Below, piece after piece: positions 5,676 to 13,427 of a DNA stretch of 16,883 nt. Every line of letters begins with the position of its first letter. The first letter of the stretch is position 1. The stretch is from Dehalococcoidia bacterium (GTDB taxonomy: Bacteria; Chloroflexota; Dehalococcoidia; UBA3495), in the NCBI GenBank assembly GCA_030753265.1, contig JASMCQ010000041.1:1-16883 (forward strand), in the 5' to 3' direction. Below the pieces are notes generated by a model. The model ran no database searches and had not been told where the DNA came from. It saw nothing but the letters and a program-made list of their open reading frames with translations. The translations under genes were made by a program, and so were the position numbers.

Positions 5676-7136
5676 ATGGACAAAGAGGTCAGCTGCGGAG
5701 TGGTGGTAGCCGGCGCCGGAAACGCCGCCCTGAGCGCGGCGGTATCGGCCGCCGAAGCGGGCGCCAAGGTGGTCGTGCTAGAAAAAGCTCCCGAGGCTCT
5801 GCGGGGCGGCAACACCTACTTCACCGGCGATTTCCGGTTCCCCTGGGCCTCGGTTGAAGACCTGGCGCCCCTGGTGCCGGACTTTTCCGATGCCGAGGCC
5901 AAGGGCATGAGGGATGCGTCCACCCCCTACTCTCAAGCCGACTTCTACGACGACGTGATGCGGGTGACCGAGGGCCGCTCCGACCCCGAGTTGTTGGAGC
6001 TGCTGGTGAGCCAGGCGTTCCCCACCATGCAGTGGATGGCGGCCATGGGGCATACCTGGGTACCAAGCTACGCCAACCCCACGGCCAGCATGCCGGTGGC
6101 CCTCAACGGCGGCGGCGCGACTCTCTCCGACCACTGGTTCGACGTGGCCGCCCGCAAGGGTGTGGAGATACTCTACGACCACCAGGCTATCGAGTTGCTC
6201 CCGGACTCCGCGGGTGAGATCAGCGGCGTCCGCGTCCAAACCCCGGAGGGGTACACCACATTCCACGCCAAGGCGGTGATCCTTGGCTGCGGCGGATTCG
6301 AGTCCAACGCGGCCATGCGTTGCAGCTACCTCGGGACGGGCTGGGACATGGTCAAAGTCCGCGGCGTACCCTTCAACACCGGCGACGGCTTGCGCATGGC
6401 CATGGACATCGGGGCCTGGCCCCACGGCCACTGGGGCGGTTGTCACGCCTCTCCCCAGGACTTGGCCCTTCCCGAGTACAGCCTGCGCTCCGGCATCCCT
6501 TCCTCGGACTACGCCCGCTACGCCTACCCCTTCAGCGTGATGGTGAACCTCCAGGGTCAGCGGTTCGTGGACGAGGGCTCGGACTCTCGGACCTACACCT
6601 ACGCCAAGACCGGCCGGGCCATCATGGCCCAGCCCCAGGCCGTGGCCTTCCAGATATTCGACCGGAAGTGCGAAAGCCTCCTGGGAGACTACCAGCGGGC
6701 CAGCGGTGGCTGGGCCAAGACGCTGCCGGAGCTGGCCAACATGCTGGGGGTAGATCCGGAAGGATTGGTGCGCACCATCGAGGAGTACAACGCCACGGTG
6801 CAGCCGGGGGACTTCAATCCGATGCGGAAGGACGGCAATCATACGCTGGGCCTCGATATCCCCAAGTCCAACTGGGCCCAGACCATTGATGAGCCGCCGT
6901 TCTACGGCTGCGCCGTCGTATGCGGCATCACTTTCACCTACGGGGGAGTGCGCATCAACACCAAGACCCAAGTCTTGCACACCACGAACCGGCCGATCCC
7001 CGGGCTGTACGCCTGCGGAGAGATGGTGGGCGGTATATTTTATGTCGGGTACGCCGGCGGATCGGGCATGACCCAGGGCTCTGCCTTCGGGCGCATCGCC
7101 GGCAACGAGGCCGCCCACCGGTCCCTGGGCGAGTAA
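5676..7136 (+). CDS. FAD-binding dehydrogenase, tricarballylate dehydrogenase (TcuA)-like / fumarate-reductase flavoprotein family
   Basis: A 486-residue flavoprotein. The N-terminus has VVVAGAGNAALSAAVSAAEAG with the FAD-binding GxGxxA loop at 13-18, then VVLEK (33-37) and RGGNTYFT (43-50). The C-terminus has PIPGLYACGEMVGGIFYVGYAGGSGMTQG, the FAD-binding block shared with TcuA and fumarate reductase/KstD flavoproteins. By family it introduces or reduces a C=C bond next to carboxylates or ketones. The likeness to TcuA, which oxidises tricarballylate to cis-aconitate, fits the aconitase-family genes just upstream. No signal peptide is seen, so it is probably cytoplasmic. No dedicated electron acceptor such as TcuB is visible in the operon. 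AAGGAG eight bases upstream supports the ATG. A 3-ketosteroid dehydrogenase-like role cannot be excluded. Confidence 0.8.
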   Translation: MDKEVSCGVVVAGAGNAALSAAVSAAEAGAKVVVLEKAPEALRGGNTYFTGDFRFPWASVEDLAPLVPDFSDAEAKGMRDASTPYSQADFYDDVMRVTEGRSDPELLELLVSQAFPTMQWMAAMGHTWVPSYANPTASMPVALNGGGATLSDHWFDVAARKGVEILYDHQAIELLPDSAGEISGVRVQTPEGYTTFHAKAVILGCGGFESNAAMRCSYLGTGWDMVKVRGVPFNTGDGLRMAMDIGAWPHGHWGGCHASPQDLALPEYSLRSGIPSSDYARYAYPFSVMVNLQGQRFVDEGSDSRTYTYAKTGRAIMAQPQAVAFQIFDRKCESLLGDYQRASGGWAKTLPELANMLGVDPEGLVRTIEEYNATVQPGDFNPMRKDGNHTLGLDIPKSNWAQTIDEPPFYGCAVVCGITFTYGGVRINTKTQVLHTTNRPIPGLYACGEMVGGIFYVGYAGGSGMTQGSAFGRIAGNEAAHRSLGE

Positions 7137-7217
7137 AGCCGGCCCGGAACCCCCATCCAGCACTGCTCGCTTCCAAACGCGGGGCCGCCGCCACGCAGGT
7201 GAGTAGGAGGAAACGAT

Positions 7218-8639
7218 ATGATGCAGACCGCCAGCGAGACGGTAACCCATAGAGACGCGTCTTCCGACCTGGCCCGCCACGCGGTGACACTAGCCTACGG
7301 CGCGCTGCCGCCGTCCGTGGTGGAGCTGACCAAGCAGTGCGTGCTGGATACCCTGGGCGTTATCATCGGCGCCGGCCAACTGGCCCCGGAAGCCCAAGCC
7401 GTGGCCGGCTTCGTCAAAGAGATGGAAGGCAAACCGGAGAGCACCCTCCTCAGCTTTGGAGGCCGGGCCCCGGCGCCCTGGGCCGCCTTTTCCAACGGCA
7501 GCCTCGGCCACATGATCGACTACGATGACCGGTGCGGCGGAGGGCATCCCAGCGTCACCACGGTGCCGGTGGCCTTCGCCACAGCCGAAAAGCTGGGCGG
7601 CGTCTCGGGCCGGGAGCTGCTGGCCGCCATCGCCGCGGGGGTCGACATCCAGACCCGGCTCAGCCTGGCCATTCCCGACGTGGAGTGGACCATGACCGAA
7701 GGGTGGTTCGCCACTCAGCTCCTGGGGTTCCAGTCCGGCGCCGCCACCGCGGGCCGCCTGCTGGGTCTGAACGAAGAGCAGATGCTGAACGCCCTGGGCA
7801 TTGCGTTCACCCAAGCCAGCGGCAGCCGGGAGATGGCGGTGGGCACCGCCACCCATGCCCGGGCCCTGCAAGCCGGCTTCACCGGACAAGGCGGCATCGT
7901 CGCCGCGCTGTTGGCCGGTCGGGGCATCACCGGGCCTCGGAACAGCCTGGAGGGCCGGTATGGACTGTACCAGGTCTACCTGCACACCAAACCCGACCGC
8001 GACGCCCTGATCGGCGAGCTGGGGACCCGTTTCTCCACCCTGGACGACCACTGCTTCAAGGCGTGGCCCGCCTGCGCCGCCACCCGATCCCCGGTGGGGG
8101 CCCTCCTGGGTCTCCGCGAAGCCCACGGCATCCGGCCCGAGGATGTGGAGGAGATCGTGCTGGTGGGAGGGGACATGCACACCCAGTTGCTTTCGGAGCC
8201 CCTGGAGTCCAAGCGGTGTCCCCAGACCAGCATCGATGCCAAGTACAGCATTCCTTTCACCATTGCCGCGGGCATGGTCAATGGGAACGTCACCCTGGGG
8301 GCCTACACCCCCGACGGCCGCATCGACCCCGACGTACTGGCCATGGCCGGCCGAGTGCGCCACCAGCCGGTGCCGGAGGATCGTAAGACCTCCCTAATCC
8401 CCACCGTGGAAGTCCGGACGAAGGACGGCCGGGTGTTCTCCAAGGCCGAGGAGTTTCCCCTCGGAGACAACGAAAACCCCATGTCTCAGGAGCAGATCGA
8501 AGCCAAGTTCCGCGATTGCGTATCCTTCTCGGCCCGGCCCGTACCGCCGGCAAACGTGGACCGGGTGATCGACCTGGTGAACCGGCTCGAAACATTGTCC
8601 GATGCGACGGAAGTCATCCGGCTCCTGTCCCCAAGCTAA
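7218..8639 (+). CDS. MmgE/PrpD family protein
   Basis: A 473-residue member of the MmgE/PrpD family, which includes 2-methylcitrate dehydratase, cis-aconitate decarboxylase and iminodisuccinate epimerase. Visible family blocks are GHMIDYDD (97-104) with HPS at 110-112, the mid-region GFQSGAATAGRLLGL, KAWPACAATRSP (281-292, usually KxYPxCxxTH) and DAKYSIPF (340-347, usually KFSLPY). The Thr-His of the KxYPxC block is replaced by Thr-Arg, a change near the active site. Start ATG 7218 has AGGAGG seven bases upstream. Its place between a TcuA-like dehydrogenase and an ICL-like lyase, with an aconitase-type enzyme nearby, suggests it dehydrates, isomerises or decarboxylates a tricarboxylate intermediate. 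The precise reaction is inferred from context. Confidence 0.85.
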   Translation: MMQTASETVTHRDASSDLARHAVTLAYGALPPSVVELTKQCVLDTLGVIIGAGQLAPEAQAVAGFVKEMEGKPESTLLSFGGRAPAPWAAFSNGSLGHMIDYDDRCGGGHPSVTTVPVAFATAEKLGGVSGRELLAAIAAGVDIQTRLSLAIPDVEWTMTEGWFATQLLGFQSGAATAGRLLGLNEEQMLNALGIAFTQASGSREMAVGTATHARALQAGFTGQGGIVAALLAGRGITGPRNSLEGRYGLYQVYLHTKPDRDALIGELGTRFSTLDDHCFKAWPACAATRSPVGALLGLREAHGIRPEDVEEIVLVGGDMHTQLLSEPLESKRCPQTSIDAKYSIPFTIAAGMVNGNVTLGAYTPDGRIDPDVLAMAGRVRHQPVPEDRKTSLIPTVEVRTKDGRVFSKAEEFPLGDNENPMSQEQIEAKFRDCVSFSARPVPPANVDRVIDLVNRLETLSDATEVIRLLSPS

Positions 8640-8685
8640 GCCATAACCGCACCGCACCGGCAGGCCGCGGGCCGAAGGAGTGAAA

Positions 8686-9792
8686 ATGGCTACCGACCCG
8701 AAAACCGAAGGCATCGTCTTGATGGGCACCGGCGACGTGGGGCCGATACACGAGCCAATGAGCCAGTACCCGGAGTTGGTGCGCCCCACCCTCGCCGAAG
8801 CACACATCCGTTTCGGCCAGTGCGAGCGCCTCTACTCGGACCGGGGGACGCTCCAGATACATTCCAACGGCCACCACAGCCGGCTGGCCCCCAGCATGGC
8901 TTCGATCTTCACCGATTGCGGGTTCGACGTGGTTTCCCTGGCCAGCAACCACTCCATGGACTGGGGAGAGGACGCGCTAATGGACACCTGCGAGCTGATG
9001 CAGGAATTGGGTATCCAAACCGCGGGCGCGGGCGCGAACCTGGACGAGGCGAGACAGCCCGCCATCGTGGAACGGGACGGGGTCAAGGTGGCGTTCCTGG
9101 CCCGCTGCTCCGTCCTGCGGGACGGGTACGCCGCGGAGGCAAAGAAGGTCGGGGTTGCGCCGCTGCGAGCCCACACCTACTACGAGGCCCAAGAGTACCA
9201 GGCGGGCACTCCACCCCGGGTGGTTACCGTACCCTGCTCGGAAGACCTGGAGATGCTGCGGGAGGACATCCGGAAGGCCCGGCAGCAGGCCCACGTGGTG
9301 GTTATCTCTCTGCACTGGGGCATCCACTTCATCCCCCGGGTCATCGCGGACTACCAGCCGTTGGTAGCCCATGCCGCTTTCGAGGCCGGGGCAGACCTTA
9401 TTTTGGGCCATCACGCCCACGTGCCGAAGGGCATCGAAGTGTACCAGGGGAAGGCCTGTTTCTACAGCCTGAGCAACTTCATGATGTCCAGTTCCGGCAC
9501 GTCCAAGGCCATGCTGGACCGCTACAACATTGAACTGGACCCGGAGTACCCGCATCTGCCCTACGGCGCCGCCGCCAAGCGAAGCTTGATAGCCCGGGCG
9601 GTACTCTCGACCGAGGGGGTCAAACGGGTCTCCTTCCTTCCGGTCATGATCGACAAGCAACTGAGGCCCGAGGTGCTACATCAGGGAGATGCCCGCTTCG
9701 ACGACGCGATAAGCTACATGGATTGGGCATCGGAAGGGCTCGCCCATCGGTTCGACGTGCAGGGCGACGAGGTGGTGCTCACCGGGTCTTGA
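8686..9792 (+). CDS. CapA/PgsA-like protein (metallophosphoesterase fold)
   Basis: A 368-residue protein with the set of motifs of the CapA (poly-gamma-glutamate biosynthesis) family: GDVG (16-19), SNH with a nearby DWG (87-94), LHWGIH (209-214), GHHAHV (241-246) and YSLSNF (260-265). These supply the metal-binding Asp, Asn and His residues of a calcineurin-like fold. The usual N-terminal membrane anchor of capsule CapA proteins is absent, so this is likely cytoplasmic. The ATG at 8686 has AAGGAG five bases upstream; a GTG at 8680 overlaps that box and is less likely. No capBC genes are present. Its place inside a carboxylate-catabolic operon suggests a hydrolase or amide-bond role on a pathway compound, which is inference. 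Confidence 0.82.
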   Translation: MATDPKTEGIVLMGTGDVGPIHEPMSQYPELVRPTLAEAHIRFGQCERLYSDRGTLQIHSNGHHSRLAPSMASIFTDCGFDVVSLASNHSMDWGEDALMDTCELMQELGIQTAGAGANLDEARQPAIVERDGVKVAFLARCSVLRDGYAAEAKKVGVAPLRAHTYYEAQEYQAGTPPRVVTVPCSEDLEMLREDIRKARQQAHVVVISLHWGIHFIPRVIADYQPLVAHAAFEAGADLILGHHAHVPKGIEVYQGKACFYSLSNFMMSSSGTSKAMLDRYNIELDPEYPHLPYGAAAKRSLIARAVLSTEGVKRVSFLPVMIDKQLRPEVLHQGDARFDDAISYMDWASEGLAHRFDVQGDEVVLTGS

Positions 9793-9844
9793 GCCAAGGC
9801 GCCACCCGCAACCGAACCAGTGAATTAGAACTCGGAGGTCAGCC

Positions 9845-10762
9845 GTGTCAACCACCAAAGCCACCACCCAGCTCCGCCAACTCATCCACCGCCAGGGCCA
9901 GGTCATGACGGTCATGCATCCACCCAGCGTGGCCCTGGGACGGGTCATGGAGGCCGCCGGTACCGAGGCCGGGTTCAGCGGCACCTCCGGCGTGGTGGGC
10001 TCCTATACGGGGCTGGCCGATGTGGGCGTGGCGACCCTGTCGGAATGCCTGATGGTGGCGGGCTGGATCGCCAGAGCGGTCAATTTTCCCATCATCATGG
10101 ACGGCGACACCGGCCACGGCGGCATCATGGCCGTCCGCCGGATGGTCCGGGAGTGCATCCGGGCCGGCGTGGCGGGCGTGCGTATCGACGACCAGGCCAT
10201 CGAGCGCAAACGCGGCACCGGCTCCGGCGGTATCGTGCTGGAGGACCTGGATATCGTCCTGGGCCGCTACGCCGCCGCCGTGGATATGAAGAACGAGCTG
10301 GACCCCGATTTCGTCGTCATGGCCCAGTGCTACGCCGGAGAGTCGGAAGACGCCGGTCTGGATAACGCGATACGCCGCATGACCGCCTACAAAGAGCAGG
10401 GCAAGGTGGACTGGGTACAGTTCTCGGCGCCCCGGTCCGCCGAGGAGATAAAGCGGGCCCGTCAGGCCATCTCCGGCCCCTTTTCGGTGATGCAGGGCCA
10501 CATGCCCACGCCCCTCAGCGATGAGGAGCTACTGGAGATCGGGGTCACCATCGCCTGGGTGCCGGGTATCACCCATAGAGTTACCTACGTGGCCCTGTAC
10601 GACTTCGTCAAGGACTTCATGGAGAGAGGAGCCCAGGCGGTCGATGACTTCGAGAACCGCAACGCCGGCCATCCGTTCGTTCACGGCGCCCTCAGCCGTG
10701 GCGTGGACGGTGAAGACACCGCCAAATTCCAGGAGCTGGAGGCCAAGTACTTCTCCAGCTAG
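9845..10762 (+). CDS. Divergent isocitrate lyase / PEP mutase family protein
   Basis: A 305-residue TIM-barrel enzyme of the ICL/PEP-mutase superfamily, the size of PrpB, oxaloacetate decarboxylase and 2,3-dimethylmalate lyase. MDGDTGHGG (85-93) is the metal-binding DxDTGxG block, and GVRIDDQ (111-117) matches the family's GIxIEDQ. What follows is unusual. Instead of the catalytic PKxCGH loop it reads AIERKRGTGSGG (118-129), so the Cys and His are gone. Where relatives have ARTDA it reads AQCYAGES (160-167). The substrate or reaction may therefore differ from C-C cleavage of an isocitrate-like acid. GTG start 9845 has GGAGG six bases upstream. It follows the CapA-like gene by 52 bases and is the natural candidate for the cleavage step of the operon. 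Confidence 0.8.
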   Translation: MSTTKATTQLRQLIHRQGQVMTVMHPPSVALGRVMEAAGTEAGFSGTSGVVGSYTGLADVGVATLSECLMVAGWIARAVNFPIIMDGDTGHGGIMAVRRMVRECIRAGVAGVRIDDQAIERKRGTGSGGIVLEDLDIVLGRYAAAVDMKNELDPDFVVMAQCYAGESEDAGLDNAIRRMTAYKEQGKVDWVQFSAPRSAEEIKRARQAISGPFSVMQGHMPTPLSDEELLEIGVTIAWVPGITHRVTYVALYDFVKDFMERGAQAVDDFENRNAGHPFVHGALSRGVDGEDTAKFQELEAKYFSS

Positions 10763-10796
10763 ACTTGAAGATTCAGATCTAGGGAGGACGGAATCC

Positions 10797-11279
10797 ATGA
10801 CCCAACCAGAGACCATCACCGAGGTCCTTGAGCCGGAACACCGCTGGATCGACGAACGGTTCGAGCGGTTCCAGGCCCTGCTGGCCGCCGGCCAAGTTGA
10901 TGCGGAACCCTTCGAGGAGGCCTCGAAGGCCCTGCACCGTCACATGTACGTGGAAGAGGAGATACTATTCCCCGAGGTGGCGACGCGGGGCTTGGCGGCC
11001 CCAGTGGAGGTGATGTTCCAGGACCACGGAGAGATTGCCCGGCGCATGAACGCCGTACACGGGCTCATCGCGAGCGGCGCCCCTCCTTCGGATCTCGAAG
11101 CCGCCCTCGAGGCCGTGATTCAGGTCCTGGGAGAGCACGGCACAAAAGAGGAGATGATCCTGTATCCGACCGCCGACCAGGTCCTCGTCGGTCCGGATTT
11201 TGCTCAACTCGTGGAACGGGTAAGGAGCGAAGCGGTGCCGGAAGGCTGGTTGTGCCGCGTGCTCGCCGGCGAGAAATAG
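10797..11279 (+). CDS. Hemerythrin HHE domain protein
   Basis: A 160-residue four-helix bundle of the hemerythrin/HHE type. The iron ligands expected of the fold can be picked out: H15 in PEHRWID, H47 or H49 with E53 in HRHMYVEEEILFPE, H77 in QDHGEI and H114 with E118 in GEHGTKEEMILYP. The repeated HxxxE..L(F/Y)P pattern is characteristic. Such proteins bind O2, NO or store and sense iron. The ATG follows GGGAGG by nine bases and lies 34 bases after the lyase gene, so it is the last gene of the plus-strand cluster. It may protect iron-sulfur enzymes such as the aconitase-family dehydratase from oxygen or NO (inference). An in-frame extension upstream overlaps the lyase and is not expected to be used. 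Confidence 0.88.
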   Translation: MTQPETITEVLEPEHRWIDERFERFQALLAAGQVDAEPFEEASKALHRHMYVEEEILFPEVATRGLAAPVEVMFQDHGEIARRMNAVHGLIASGAPPSDLEAALEAVIQVLGEHGTKEEMILYPTADQVLVGPDFAQLVERVRSEAVPEGWLCRVLAGEK

Positions 11280-11724
11280 GGTAGCGCAGGTATCCGGTGT
11301 CGGCTTGTTCCCGACGGGGCGAAGCAGCCGGTGATTTTGGCTTAGGGTCCGACCGAGCAAGCCCGCGGCTCTGGCCAAGGCTCGGTGATTGTCTGGCGCC
11401 GGCAATCCCGGGCCGGCGCTCGTTGCTGGCACCCAGGGTCAAGACCAACCGACTGCAAAGGGTAATCACGTCTTACGCGGGCGTTCGCTCCCGTCCGTCC
11501 GGAGGGCTTCTCAGCTGGTGCGGAAAACTGCCCGCGTGCTCACCCTCGTCGGGCCGGCCTTCGCATCCCCGTCATTCCGGCGAAAGCCGGAATCTAGGCG
11601 CCGCTTTCACCACAAAGGCGAAGTCGGTGGGGAAGCCCACGTCTATGGATTCCGGCCTGCGCCGGAATGACGGGGGGGGGGAGGACGCCAGTGTCGGGGT
11701 ATGACCTATCCCAGAGTCAAAGAG
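11280..11724. other. Non-coding region between convergent operons
   Basis: About 445 bases between the 3' ends of the plus-strand and minus-strand operons. Apart from the MITE-like element at 11567-11675 I see no gene, RNA or clear U-tract terminator. Short ORFs here have no coding character. Confidence 0.6.
11567..11675. repeat. MITE/REP-like palindromic element
   Basis: The element begins with CCCCGTCATTCCGGC (11567-11581) and ends with its exact reverse complement (11661-11675). The likeness extends imperfectly to about 30 bases at each end. Each arm is itself a perfect eight-pair hairpin: ATTCCGGC-GAAA-GCCGGAAT (11574-11593) and ATTCCGGC-CTGC-GCCGGAAT (11649-11668). Repeats with this GTCATTCCGGC...GCCGGAAT core are dispersed in many bacterial genomes. 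It lies between convergent operons, where it could act as a two-way transcription barrier. A run of ten G (11672-11681) flanks the right arm. Confidence 0.8.
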
Positions 11725-12384
11725 CTAGGCGTCGTTGCCCTGGCCGGCCCAATTCCCCTTGCATGACAGGCAATACCGGCTGATTTGGGAGACCAGCGCG
11801 GTTTCTTCCTTCCCCAGTATCGCCTCTAACCTACGAAGCATGCTCGAAGAGGCTACCGGAGCGCCGCAGGTAACGCAGCGGGCCTCTCGGTCCCGGCAGA
11901 GGGTTACCGGCTCTTCGGTGAGCCGGGCGAAGTCGGTCGTCCGCTTCACTCCGATTGCCCCGGCGACACTTTCCGGACACACCGGGAGGCACTTCTCGCA
12001 GGCGACGCACCGGCTTCCATCGAAAACGAGTTCGACCCGTTCGTCGTCCCGCTGGGTCGTCAAGGCTCCCGTTGGGCAAGCATCGGCGCACACGCCGCAC
12101 AGGGTGCACAGCTCCGGAACGACCTCCACGACTCCGACCGGAGCACCGGGATGATCGAGGGTGAGGGTGGTTGGTAACCCGTATCTTTCTTTCAGCGTGC
12201 GAAGGGCCAAGCCCAACGCCGCCGGGCCGAACATACTCTCAATGGACTCCTCGGCCGGGGCGGCGCCGGAGCCCAGCGGTGCGGTAATTGACCCAATCCG
12301 TTCCGGCTCATCTTCGGGGCTCACCAGGGTTACCAGCTCAGGCGCCTGGCCAAACGACCGAAGCAGCGCGTGGCAATAATCCAC
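11725..12384 (-). CDS. Ferredoxin-type iron-sulfur protein, C-terminal half of a frameshifted gene
   Basis: This 219-codon ORF has two ferredoxin clusters, CTLCGVCADACP (93-104) and CVACEKCLPVCP (126-137). A C-terminal set follows, C170/C173 and C205/C208, that could bind zinc or another cluster. Its first codons (GTG at 12384, DYCHALLRSFGQAPELV) match the closing helix of an MvhD/FlpD-like domain whose start lies in the upstream ORF, and there is no ribosome site. I therefore read it as the second half of one 567-residue gene that begins at 13427. The break is in a homopolymer at 12412-12417. It would carry electrons in the cytoplasm and is last in the molybdoenzyme operon. Confidence 0.75.
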   Translation of the reverse strand: MDYCHALLRSFGQAPELVTLVSPEDEPERIGSITAPLGSGAAPAEESIESMFGPAALGLALRTLKERYGLPTTLTLDHPGAPVGVVEVVPELCTLCGVCADACPTGALTTQRDDERVELVFDGSRCVACEKCLPVCPESVAGAIGVKRTTDFARLTEEPVTLCRDREARCVTCGAPVASSSMLRRLEAILGKEETALVSQISRYCLSCKGNWAGQGNDA

Positions 12385-13427
12385 CCTCTCCTCGACGAGC
12401 GCCCGTTGACCGGGGGGCAGGCGTCACCGCAGGCCGTCAAGCCCACCGGCAATCCGGAGGCCACGCACCTGAGAATGCAGCTTGCCGGCACCATTCCAAC
12501 GCAGGGCACCACCAAGGGGAGCCAATAGGGCGACGCACCCACACCTCCCGGCCCCGCCTTCTCGACAGCCGGGATACTCTTCCGGCAGGTGAACAGGACC
12601 CGGCGTTCCGTCAGATCGTCGTCAAATCGTATCGAGTCCGTTGCCAGCAGAACCCCGATCTGGGCCTCGATTTCGGCGGGAGAACCCCCCGGAAGGCGAA
12701 CGGCGTCCTTGGGGCATACCGCCAGGCAGTTGCCGCATCCGTCACACCCCAACCGGCTTATCTCAATGAACTCCCCGGTGCTGGCCATTGCGTCCCGGGG
12801 GCAGGCCTGAACACAGAGGGAGCAGCCCTCGCCAGCCGTGCAGCGCCGGCCATCGATGGAGGCCACCACCTGATACTCAATAGGCGGCAAGGTGAATAAA
12901 GCGCGGCGACTGACCTTTTGGGTCAGCATGGCCAGGCACGGTTTGACGTTCTCGGGCGTACTTCCCGGATAGGCACGTGCCTTCGCGACGGCGCCGGCCA
13001 GCAGAAGCTTGGCCTTTTCGGTTCCGCGGTCCTCCCCCTTCACCTGGGAACAAAGGCCTCCCAGGCTCACGGGGACGATGCCCAGCGGGTCCAGGCCGGC
13101 CTTCCTGGCCTCGGCATGGAGCGCCACCTCGGAGTAGTCCAGAGCGCATAGGCCCAGGACGACGTGTTGGAACCCGGCCTCGCCGGCGCGACGGACTTCC
13201 TCGGCGGCGTGGCAAAGGTCCGCTACCACCCGGGCCTGAAGATCCTCGTTCCCCTGTTCAAGCCAGCGGCAAAGCTCTTCAAGGTTCAGGCCGTTACCCA
13301 TCGTCCGCAGGTCCTGGCAAAGCAGAACGGCGGTGGACGTGGTTGGGTTCTTCTGCCTAAGGCCATCTTTTATCGCGAGGGCCGCCACAGGCCCAACTTT
13401 TCCATTGGAAGAAACCAATGAGTTCAT
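12330..13427 (-). CDS. Iron-sulfur / FlpD(MvhD)-like electron-transfer protein, N-terminal half of a frameshifted gene
   Basis: A 365-codon ORF. Residues 1-180 contain no motif I can name, with scattered Cys (C37, C53, C72, C94, C126). Residues 196-210 (C196, C202, C205, C209) and 228-239 (CDGCGNCLAVCP) bind two [4Fe-4S] clusters. Residues about 275-340 (VLFTCRKS, VPCVGMVPASCILRC, GLTACGDACPP) resemble the MvhD/FlpD domain that links hydrogenases or dehydrogenases to heterodisulfide reductase-like proteins. After residue 339 the frame slips, and the last 26 or so residues are out-of-frame tail. The start ATG overlaps the chaperone's stop as ATGA, with AGGGAGG five bases upstream. It probably exchanges electrons with a soluble donor (inference). 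Confidence 0.75.
   Translation of the reverse strand: MNSLVSSNGKVGPVAALAIKDGLRQKNPTTSTAVLLCQDLRTMGNGLNLEELCRWLEQGNEDLQARVVADLCHAAEEVRRAGEAGFQHVVLGLCALDYSEVALHAEARKAGLDPLGIVPVSLGGLCSQVKGEDRGTEKAKLLLAGAVAKARAYPGSTPENVKPCLAMLTQKVSRRALFTLPPIEYQVVASIDGRRCTAGEGCSLCVQACPRDAMASTGEFIEISRLGCDGCGNCLAVCPKDAVRLPGGSPAEIEAQIGVLLATDSIRFDDDLTERRVLFTCRKSIPAVEKAGPGGVGASPYWLPLVVPCVGMVPASCILRCVASGLPVGLTACGDACPPVNGRSSRRGWIIATRCFGRLARRLSW
12412..12417 (-). other. C6/G6 homopolymer where the reading frame breaks
   Basis: On the minus strand the bases TG are followed by six C. With seven C the frame would read CPPGQRALVEERVDYCH and run straight into the downstream ORF. The event is a one-base loss in the genome or a sequencing error. 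Confidence 0.7.

Noticed and set aside
5778..7280. 500-codon minus-strand ORF opposite the TcuA-like gene
   Set aside because: Long only because of high GC codon bias; the plus strand carries an unmistakable flavoprotein.
7290..8363. 357-codon minus-strand ORF opposite the MmgE/PrpD gene
   Set aside because: Gly/His/Val-rich mirror translation without motifs; a shadow of the PrpD-family gene.
11299..11315. Hairpin GTCGG/CCGAC after the hemerythrin gene as a terminator
   Set aside because: Only five pairs with a seven-base loop and no U-tract.
11567..11675. CRISPR array
   Set aside because: Only two repeat arms, in inverted orientation, with no regular spacer pattern.
11297..11704. 135-codon ORF in the convergent gap
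   Set aside because: Translation runs through the palindromic element (the RHSGESRN/GLRRNDG pattern typical of that repeat) and has no family likeness.
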